Below the pieces are notes generated by a model, which had not been told where the DNA came from, did not search any database, and was given only the letters and a program-made list of their open reading frames with translations. Both the position numbers and the translations under genes were made by a program. Shown piece after piece: positions 54,851 through 64,000 of a stretch of DNA of 64,000 bases; positions within the stretch are counted from its first letter, which is position 1; each line of letters begins with the position of its first letter. Source of the DNA: Tanytarsus gracilentus (Eukaryota; Arthropoda; Insecta; Diptera; Chironomidae); assembly GCA_038502055.1 (NCBI GenBank), contig JAXRKN010000037.1, positions 6,666,501-6,730,500 on the forward strand. The letters are read 5' to 3'.

Positions 54851-57800
54851 ATGGTGACAGGAATAAAGTCGATAAGCCAGCAACAAGTGAGTGCGATGGG
54901 ATTAAGTGGAATAACAGCAGCTACAGTCACACAAATGCCGTCTCAGGAAATGCCTGTTAAGCGCACCACGGCCAGCGATGCTCGTCGGGTAAGTGTTAAT
55001 TGATATTCCCACAAGATTTAACGTTCGTGAGCTCGCTGATTTGTGAATGAAATTTTTTTCTGTCGACTTTATGGCCAATTTTTTATTCGGAAATATTTTT
55101 TTTATTCCGCTCGAATATTAACACACTGCGACAGTAATTCAGTTTTTATTGAAAGTCGTTATGGGTTGTTAGACGAATGATGGCATTTAAATTTTATGCT
55201 AGAAAATATTTTTTTTGAAAAATATTAAATTCAAAATAAATTCATTTAACATTTAAAATATATTTTTATGCTCATAAAATATATAAATCCTTGACCCTTT
55301 GCAGTAAAACATTCGTAATTTTCCATAACTTATGCATTTGACTGCGCGTTCATTCTTGTTAATTTGAATGTCACGATTTTCGTTGGGTTAAAATTTATTT
55401 GATATTTTTCGCTGATTTTAACAGATAATTTTTATCAAGCCTGTCAATTTTTTGCACATGTTAAATTATTTTCGTGGTTCTCATTTCACATGGCATGTTC
55501 AACACCAGTGACGACCACGTGTCGTGACATTTTAATTATTTCATGCAAACATAATCATTTATTTGAGATTTAATATTTTTTCTCTCTCTTCTTGGTAAAC
55601 ACAAATTAAATATTTTATTCGAAACGTGCCAAGCTCCATATTTAATTGCCCAGTCCAAACATGATGAAGCGATAAAAAATATTTCAACCTTTATTTAATT
55701 GTTTCCAATTTTGCGAGGAGCACAAAAGATTTCCTGTATGGCTTTTTCCAATCACATATAGCTAGTATCGTGCCATCGAAACATGTTTCCGCTCATTTTC
55801 GGTCGATTAACATTTCCAGCGTAAGACAAACTTTTTTTTATGAAACTATAATTTGCTCGCCATAATTGCCATCGTCGCTTACCTGGTTGATATGGTTTTG
55901 TCGAAAATGTACTCGAAAGTGAAAAAAAATTTCCGACGCTTGGAAATAATTATCGTTTAACATTTTTAATTTTTCTCCGTTTGTGAATGAGCTTAGAAAA
56001 GTAAATTTATTTACACCCACCTGAATTTGAATTTTTAAAACTATTTTTAAAGTTCAATTAGTTGAGCGAAAAAAAATTAAAAAGTGTTGTTAAATTTAGG
56101 TTAAACTGTGATTTAAAAAAATTATTTTCTCATGCTAATTTTGTTAAGGCGATTGCTCTTCAATAATTTACACACCATTGCTATATCTCGAAGAAGGCAG
56201 CAGATCTTTTCCCACACGCGCTCACAAACGCGCGGCACATCTCATGAAATCAAATCCATAATTAGAGCGATTAATTCGTGTGGAGCGCGTGAGTTAATTT
56301 TTTTCTTCTCTCTATCTCGCATCTCCAACGCACACGCGACTTGTAAAAGATCAATATCCGCTATCGGTTGCCTGTTAAATAGACAGCGATCGTGATGATG
56401 AAGAAGAAGAATTGACTTTTTGTGTATATTAAGAAACTTTAGCTTTAATCTTTCACATTTTTTTTACTACGCAAATGTGCTCTGGCACCGGTGATTGTGA
56501 CTTTTTTTTCTTAAAATTATTGCGTAGAAATAATTGAAAAATATTTTTGAACTTCTTCGTCACTTTTCGATTGTCTCTAATCTCTCTCAGCTATCTCAGT
56601 TGCAAAACAACGTCATAAAAACATATCAAGATAGAGCGATTAAAAAACAAAGTCAAATAAAATAAATCACTGACTTGATAAAGCTTTTTAAAATATATTT
56701 CTCGAGCGCTCGTCGGACAGAAAAAAAACTTCTCTCGCATGACGTTGTGTGACATAAATTTCATTCTCAAATTTCTTATTTATTTCGGCCCAATTTTAAA
56801 GTGACTTCTTTACAATCAATTAGCTGATCTGCATGCTGTGGAAGCGCGGGAAAAAGAGCGATGTGAGAAAATAAACAAATTTTCGTAAATTGCGTGGGAT
56901 GAAAAAGAATTCTTTAAATTCCTTTCCACTTCATAACTTTTTTTTTCGGAATGGTCGAAAAATATTTTATTTTTCCAGTATGTGAGAAAAATATTTACGG
57001 TTGTTTAAAAAAATTTATATGTGAATCAACAAAAGCGTTCAAAATTTATCATGAACTTTATCAAATTACCGCAGTTCCGAATTATCTCTCACACATTCAC
57101 AGACACTGTTTTGATGATGATAAAGTGAACGGTTCATTAATTTTCATAATAAAAAAAATCATTGCTCAGGTAAAAAATTCGACATTATGCCTTAATTTTT
57201 TTTATTAGAATTTCCTATTTTTATGGCATTAAAAATTAGTTAGCTTTACTCGGAATTATTCTGTTATCAATTTTGATATCACAAAAGCCATGTTTATGTG
57301 TGTCTGCGACTTCTGGCTTCTCCTCAAACATTCTAATAATAATATATGATGTTATTTATATGCTAAATTTTTTTTCGGCACGTCAGTTTCAATAGATGTT
57401 TTCGTCGTCGTCTTTTGGCAAGCGACATGTGAAATATTATTTTTTTTCCTCCAGCGCTCCAGAAGTTTGGCGTATTGAATTTGATGTAATACGTATTTGA
57501 GAGGAGGGAGGTTTTAATTTGTAAGACACGCATGAACGTTTGAGATTTCATCCTTTGATCGGAGTACATAGAAGAGTGAGGAAAATAAATTAACAAGATT
57601 TTTCCTCATGCGTAATATTGGCTTTAAAAGCAACTCATATAAGTAGCTACTGTTTTCACGTGCGTATTAAGTGTGGGATGGCAACAGTGCGAAATGCCAT
57701 CCAGCTGAGGAAAATTGCTTTTGCTTTCACACCAAGTTCAAAGTGAAAAAACAATTTTTTTCTCTTTTTGCGATCTTTTCACATCATCATGCGGTGAAAT

Positions 57801-59879
57801 GATTTTTTTCCCGAGACAAATTATTGCTGTGGAAAATTGAGATTTATTTTTTGCCATAATTTTTCAACAACGCCGTGTGCCTTCGATAATTTTTGCCGGC
57901 ATAAAAAATGATTTTTCTCTCCTCGTGCTGAGTTCATTAATTTTTGGCAGCTCTCATATGATATTTATCAAAAGAATTTTTCTCACACGGTTCGATGTCT
58001 AAATCATCAGCTTATAAACACGAGAAATATGAGGGAGTAAAATTCAAATTTTTATTAAGGAAATGATTTCTTTTTTCAAAATATTTTCTGGAGGTAACGC
58101 AAAATTTAATGAAATTCTTTAAGCCATAACAAATTTCATAAAGTGTGACAATATTTCATCGCGTCTCCATCAATTAATGTATTTTTATTGCTAAGCCCAT
58201 AATAATCGTAATAATAACGATAACTGCCTCATATAACATCCACTCTCGTGTCATTATAAAGTGAGAATTCTTCTTTGCTTAAATATTTTTTTTGAATTGG
58301 ACATTAACGACATTGAAATCGGCCATTTGAAATGTCAGCCGAAGTGATATCTATCTGTCTGTCGCTTGGATTTGAATGAATGACTTCTGTAACTTCGAGT
58401 GCGGCACGTTTTAGCGCTTAATTGATTGTTTCTCTTGTCAATTAATACCTCCACACTGTGTGAGTGAGTGTGTCTGTGCAAAAAAAAGTAAGATGATAAA
58501 TTTGAATGGCAAACATTGTGTGTGCGCGCTGTGCTACTGGCACATGAAAGATGAGAAGTGAGCAAGAAAAATAACGAGCAGGGAGACAAAAGAGGCGACC
58601 ACACAATCGCTTAAAAATAGAAATCTATTCATAAGATTTATGAAATATTTTTAGTCCGCTTACTTCCGATGAGCTTTTTTTAATAAACCACGCACGCGAC
58701 GGACAAAAGAAAATGCGTCATTCAATGAGGCGTGAAATGAAAATTTTCGCTATATTTACCTGCTGAAATGTGTCGCCATCATTCAATCGCAAAACAATTG
58801 GTCAGCTCACGATATATTTTTTTGTCATTGTTTTATTATTTGCCTCCTGATCGATAGATTTCTTATTGTCTTTTTTCCTTGATTTTACAGAGCAATAAGC
58901 CAATTATGGAGAAGAGACGCAGAGCGAGAATCAACAATTGCCTTAACGAGCTCAAAAGTCTCATTTTGGATGCGATGAAGAAAGACGTGAGTATTTTATT
59001 ATTTCTTAACACAAGCTGACGCACTCTCATCAACACCGAATTTAAATTAAAATCATTTATCTTCTTCTTATCCTCACTCATGTTCGGTGACGCTTTAATA
59101 AAGAACTTTTCTAAACAAATTTTCTCTCTTTCTAACAGCCGGCAAGACACTCAAAACTGGAGAAGGCCGATATTCTTGAGATGACAGTAAAATACTTGCA
59201 AAATCACCAACTCAATCTCCAACGTCAACAAGTGGCGATGTCACAAGCAGCTGATGCGACAATTGCATCAAAAATGAAGGCGGGTTTCGTTGAGTGTGCA
59301 AATGAAGTTGGCCGATATCCGGGTCTAGATCCGCAAGTAAAACGTCGCCTGCTACAACACTTGGGCAACTGCATTAATGGAGTTAAACAGGAACAGCATG
59401 TACTTCCATCACCTCCAAGTTCGCCCGAACAAGAATCAAGCAACGGATACTATCTCACAAATGGCTCAGGAAATGGCGTTCAATTGATCCCAACCAAATT
59501 GCCCGATGGAAATATTGCCTTTGTTCTACCTCAATCGGTTTCAAATGCCTCCACTCCACTTCCCATGCTCGTGCCCATCCCTTCGAGAACGGCATCAACC
59601 GGTTCCGCTACCTCCTCAAATTATGAACGCTTACGCGAACAATCGACCTCACCAACAGCCTACAATGCACCTCCTAGTCCCGCAAATTCATCATACCATG
59701 AAGCAATGGATGTTTGTACGCCGGCCTCAGCTCACCAGCAATTCCCGCCACAGACCCTCGCTAATTTCTACCAACAAAGATCGTACAGTCCATCGCAGGC
59801 GCCTCTCTCGCTCGTAATGAAAAAGACAAACTTTGATCAGCAAATGAAAGACGATGAGAAGCCATGGCGACCTTGGTAA
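54851..59879 (+). CDS. hairy: Hairy, bHLH-Orange transcriptional repressor
   Basis: Exons 54851-54988, 58891-58986 and 59139-59879 join in phase 0 (introns 3,902 and 152 bp) and encode 324 residues. Introns fall after DARR and after MKKD, the same places as in Drosophila hairy. The basic region [16 protein letters not shown] with its Hes-family proline begins at residue 47, and helix-loop-helix runs to about residue 103. An Orange domain ([16 protein letters not shown]) lies at about 124-158. SPPSSPEQ and [10 protein letters not shown] blocks follow, then PLSLV (300-304), the dCtBP-binding motif, and C-terminal WRPW (321-324), the Groucho-binding tetrapeptide. These identify Hairy rather than Deadpan or E(spl). 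Hairy binds CACGCG-type sites in the nucleus and represses transcription in segmentation and neurogenesis. Met at 54851 (MVTG, as in Drosophila, with A at -3 and G at +4) is preferred over 54839, which would add four residues. The Drosophila protein is about 337 residues; the polyglutamine runs seen there are missing here. Confidence 0.97.
54989..58890 (+). other. hairy: hairy intron 1 (3.9 kb)
   Basis: Bounded by GTAAGT and TTTTACAG. No coding sequence was found inside; open frames within it (for example 56132-56395) show no domain. It holds a CACGTG E-box at 55516-55521, a compact group of CACGCG and Su(H)-type sites at 56208-56338, and GCACGCGAC at 58692-58700. Confidence 0.85.
56208..56338. 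promoter_or_regulatory. Candidate Hairy/E(spl)- and Su(H)-site cluster in hairy intron 1
   Basis: TTTCCCACA (56208-56216, Su(H) consensus TGTGGGAAA on the minus strand) overlaps CACGCG at 56215-56220. CGCGTG (56286-56291) and CACGCGAC (56333-56340) follow. CACGCG is the class C site bound by Hairy-family repressors, and GGCACGCGAC is the well-known Hairy site from the achaete gene. Three such words in 124 bp, next to a Su(H) word, suggest an autoregulatory or Notch-responsive module. This is inference from motif matching only. Confidence 0.35.
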
Positions 59880-62800
59880 CTTCTCTTCAAATCTGTCTAT
59901 TAGACACTCTCTTGTCGACTGACTAAATTTACAAAGTAAATTAGCGCGAGCACGCTTACTTGATGTTAAGAGAGTTGAAAAAAATAAGGCTTTGAATAAT
60001 TTTTTTGTAAATATCATCTCCAAATTTTTCAACTTTTTTCATGTCTTGAACATTTTTTGTATATAAAAAATTATTTTCTTAAGTACTTCTCGATGTTTCG
60101 TTCGGACACTTTTGATTCTTTTTTTCGTCATAAATTTTATTTTTGTGGTTCAACAGGTAATTTAATAAATTGTAGGGATCTGCCTTATAGAAAAAATAGA
60201 AACCTCATTACAGTGATAAAAATCTGAGAATCATTAACGACCTAAAATTTAACGTGATAAAGTTATGGTCGAGAGCTAAAAAATGTGCGTGAAGTTGATC
60301 TTCATTGAAAAGATGACAAAATAATTTTGATTGGTTTGTGCCAACTTAAAAAAGAATCAAATAAAATTTAATTGTAAAATAAATAAATGAGGAGGGGAAA
60401 GTTCAAAAATATATTCATTGTGAGTAAAACATATGAGACTTCATTTTTTTTTCTTAAAGAGAAAAATTATTTTATTGTAATTTAAAAATAGCCTTTTTAA
60501 GATTTATTTGACGATGAAAAATTAATCGATCGAAATAAATAAAAATGTTATGATAAAAATAATTAAGGAAACGCTTGGCCAATAAACGGATAATAAACTT
60601 AAGGAATTTTAAGAAAAAGTAAAAAAAATTTTATTTAATATTTTTTGCAGCCTCAAATTTTTTTACATCTCCACAAACACACCGCGATGACAGAAGACAA
60701 CAATCTTGATTGCATTGTTGTGAGATTTTTTATCTATCTTTAAACAGATGAAAAATAGTAAGGAGAATAGCAAAACGTGCCAAAAAATCTTTTTTTTTTC
60801 GTAAAATGTATAACTTAATTATAGCACCGCCAATTGTGTGACAAAAGCTGCGAGAAAGCGAGCGAAAATGATCGGCGCAAAAAAAAGAAAATAACAATGG
60901 GAAGTTGATGAAAGAAGAAAAATTAAAAATAGTTAAGTGAGCGCACACACATATCAAATGACACGTTGGCAAGTGACACAAACTCAGTTTAGTCGGGAGG
61001 GCATTTGGCACGCTCGCGAGTAAAGATTACAAGCTTGCCAGCTACAACAAAGTATTTTTTTGTGTGAGCGCTTTAAAGGAATTTCAAGCATTTTCTCGCA
61101 GAGATTTTACCCTTTGCGGTAATTTTGTGCGAGAATTATTTTTTAAATTAGAAAAAAAACGTGAATGTTTTACGCAAGGTTACTGTCAGCTTCTGTTCTC
61201 GTCTTTTTATAAAATGCTGTGACTTCACGGTTCTCATCGCTCCTTCTCTATATAAATATATATAAAAATTTTATTTTTATTGTTTTGCCTCGTCGTATTG
61301 ACTTTTCTCTCCTCCCCGCGCTGAACTGAACGAGTGTTGGAATTCTATATACTCTCAAAGTGTGAATATGCATAATTATAAAATAAGCTTAAAGCGGCGC
61401 GCGTGTTTATAATGAGCCTCGTTGTTTATCTTCTTACACGCGCAAACGCTCACTTTTTAAATGTAATAAAATTATTTTGAAATTTCTAAATTTTTAACCT
61501 CCCTTGATCAATAGGAAAGACAGCAAATATAATTGTCATGTCCACATAGAGCTCGTGCCTGTTCAAGTATAAAATTTAATTACCAGTAAAATGCTAATTT
61601 CTCGACGATCGTGCCGCGAGTAGAGGCGTGCAGTAGTCATAATTATTAAAGCAAATAAAGAGCAATTTGTCTTTTTCTATACACTCATAAAAGCTATCTG
61701 TCACTTCGTGGATGAGAATTAGTTTAAAAAATTTATAACAAAATGAGGTTCATACAGAATTGACGCGCAAGCACTTGACATCAATAAAGGTTGAGAAATA
61801 TTTAGCCTTTTTCGCTACTTTTTATTATCCCATCGAGCGAGAAATAAGTCAAAAATTGGTGACAAATCGTGAACAAGCACTTGAACACGACAAAATGACG
61901 ACGACATAACATTGAAGTGCGCGCGATAACTAGATTTATCATAAATATCACGTGGAAACGTCAAATACATCTCGTTTTGATTACTATTTCTAGTCGCGTA
62001 TCTATTTGAAACACGCGAAGCTCTTTAAATTGATTTCATTTTATTTTCAAAAGTCATCTCATTAGTCACAGAGAGTTTTTATTTAAATGAATCGCTGGCG
62101 TACGCTGATGATGATGCCTTAATGCCTTTTCATAAACATTTGCGCCACTTGCACAAGTTTATAATGCAGACTTGTACAGCTTAATAATGACTTACTTCAT
62201 CATTCGTTTGAGGCTGATCAAGGGATGGAAAGTGTTAAATTAAGAAAAAGCAATAAAATTTTAATTTTATTTTTAAGAAATAAAATTCAAAATATTTATA
62301 AATAAAAAATAAAAGTCATCAACTCTTTGCTATTCCCAGAAGGCACGAGGCAGAAAGTGAAGTTGAAAAAAAGCAAGATTGCATACAATTCACACAATTC
62401 AATGCACAAAAGTGCCATTGACGATGACAGTCTTAATTGAAATGATGAGCCAAAGTCTCCATATGGTTCGTATGACGTCGAGACGGTCTCGATGATGATG
62501 CTGAATGACTCACATGTGCACGATGAGTTTTTTACTAGTGCAAATTAATTGAAATGAAAATGAAAACGAGCAAAATTCATAAGAGGAATGTTTATAATCT
62601 TAATGTGCATGAGGCGCAACGCGGCACATTTGAAATGAGATGCAATTTGTGTGTGAAATGTGCTGAACAAGACAAGATTTATATTTCGCGATAAATACCA
62701 AACGTCTCTCTCGCGGACTCGGCCTGCAATAAAAATGCGAGTTGGTCGCTTTAATTAAATTTTTGCTCATTTGTTTATTTTCACTTTCTTTCTACTTCTC

Positions 62801-64000
62801 ACATCATAAAAATATTTCCCCCATCCACGATGTGCTTTTATAATTCTTCAATCACTAACTTTTTTTTCTCGCTCTCCTTGGCTTTTGAATGTTTTTATTG
62901 GCACAAAAAGATTTATTTGTTCAAGGGATTTTCAGATTTTTACGACATTTTAATGCGATGGATTTATTGAATTTAAAAGATAGCACTTCAACGCTTTTAA
63001 AGCAATTTAGGTCAAATTACTTGCAAATGACCTGAATATTATACTTTAAATTTTTTGACATCATTAATCTTCACAATTGAACTTCATCGTCAGAATATTT
63101 CATATTCAGTTGACATTTTTGTGTCCCACGGTGCTTCGAAGCATCAACATGTGCTGACAATGACAATCGCACAGTTGATCTGGTGCAATTTAATTGATTT
63201 TTCGTTTCTTTTCCGCAATCATTCTCGACTGCTTTACACAATATCTGCACCATGAGTGAAACGTGTGTCAATCAATTGCATGAATGGTTGATGCCACTGT
63301 GCTTGATTTACGTAAGCTTAAAGTTATCATTCTGTGAGAGAGGAATGAATGATTTGCGGATTTATCATCAGAGGTGTCAAACATCAAATTTTTCATCGAT
63401 TTTTCTTATTAAAAATTGAATCACGTTTTATTGATCGCATCCTCTTATAACGAAAAAAAAATCAATCCAGTCATTCACCGAACAGCAATTGAGAAAGTGT
63501 CCTTGAAATATTTCGTGACATCGCGAAAAAAAGATAAAATTCATCATGACAGTAAAAAGTGCAAAAAATTCGTGATCACATCATGACTGTAATGACTTAA
63601 AAGTCGCTCATCGCTGTGTTCCGTCGAGTTCATGAATCATTTCTAATTATTTCATAATTGTTTACGCAGTGTGCGCAAAATTTATGAATCGAATCGTCTT
63701 TCTCTCCTTCGTTTGCTGTGTGTTTGTGCGGCGTGCAGTAGATCATTCATAGCACGAGAAACGAAGAAAATTTTCTAAGTAAGAAATTCTTTGTGTATCG
63801 CCATAAATTTTAAGGCAATTCATTCATTATGAGAGTAATTTATTTATCTTTCCATTTTGACGTGTGTATAGAGCACGATGAAAAGTTTTCTTGTTGAAAA
63901 TTAGTGAAAAATTTATTTATGACTTGTGGCACTGCCTTGAGTAATTTTAGCGTTTGTTGAAGTATTAAATTATCACGTAGCTAAAAGTTGATGAGAAAGT
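59880..64000. other. hairy 3' region and downstream non-coding DNA
   Basis: The sequence after the stop is very AT-rich and should hold the 3' untranslated region, perhaps ending after AATAAA at 60164-60169. From about 60.2 kb to the window end no gene, RNA gene or mobile element could be supported. CACGCG words occur near 61437 and 62014. Confidence 0.5.
60164..60169 (+). terminator. hairy: Candidate poly(A) signal of hairy
   Basis: AATAAA lies 285 bp after the hairy stop codon, followed by T/G-rich sequence (TTGTAGGG). Other AATAAA copies occur further downstream (for example around 60365 and 60535), so the true end may differ. Confidence 0.35.

Noticed and set aside
59506..60032. Open frames in other frames and on the minus strand over hairy exon 3
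   Set aside because: They are shadows of the hairy coding frame, which contains the Orange domain, PLSLV and WRPW.

Overview
The window is AT-rich animal nuclear DNA with small phased introns (about 50-160 bp) and one long intron. It contains a textbook Hairy (Hes-family bHLH-Orange-WRPW) gene that resembles Drosophila Hairy in start, intron positions and every motif. Together with the base composition this points to an insect, most likely a nematoceran dipteran (midge or mosquito type). I cannot name the species.

Layout. (1) Bases 49-382: a 334-bp foldback/MITE-like hairpin flanked by TTAA. (2) Bases 715-1613, minus strand: a C2H2 zinc-finger gene cut into seven tiny exons (15-88 nt). It is visible only by joining splice sites. 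All four fingers carry the same predicted DNA-contact residues, and after its TGA stop the same frame continues for 31 codons of coding-like sequence. (3) Bases 2677-3128: a second MITE with TA target-site duplications and many internal copies of an ACCTTAGTAA motif. (4) About 3.1-39.2 kb: a gene desert of roughly 36 kb in which I find no convincing gene; it holds scattered regulatory-type motifs, including a dense TAATCC/GGATTA cluster at 33.95-34.50 kb. (5) Bases 39203-41764: a tandem trio of small secreted four-cysteine proteins, probably DUF1091/Che-like, with an intron presence/absence difference between paralogues. (6) Bases 45755-47086: broken pieces of a non-LTR (LINE) retrotransposon. 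(7) Bases 54851-59879: hairy, three exons, with a 3.9-kb first intron holding a compact cluster of Hairy-type (CACGCG) and Su(H)-type sites. (8) Bases 59880-64000: downstream non-coding sequence with a candidate poly(A) signal.

How it fits together. hairy is a developmental transcriptional repressor whose orthologues in flies are controlled by large cis-regulatory domains. The long empty stretches upstream and the big first intron are the natural places for such control. The zinc-finger gene and the secreted-protein trio look like independent neighbours. Exon joins below were checked by hand for reading frame and GT/AG; family names for the secreted trio and all regulatory-site calls are inferences.
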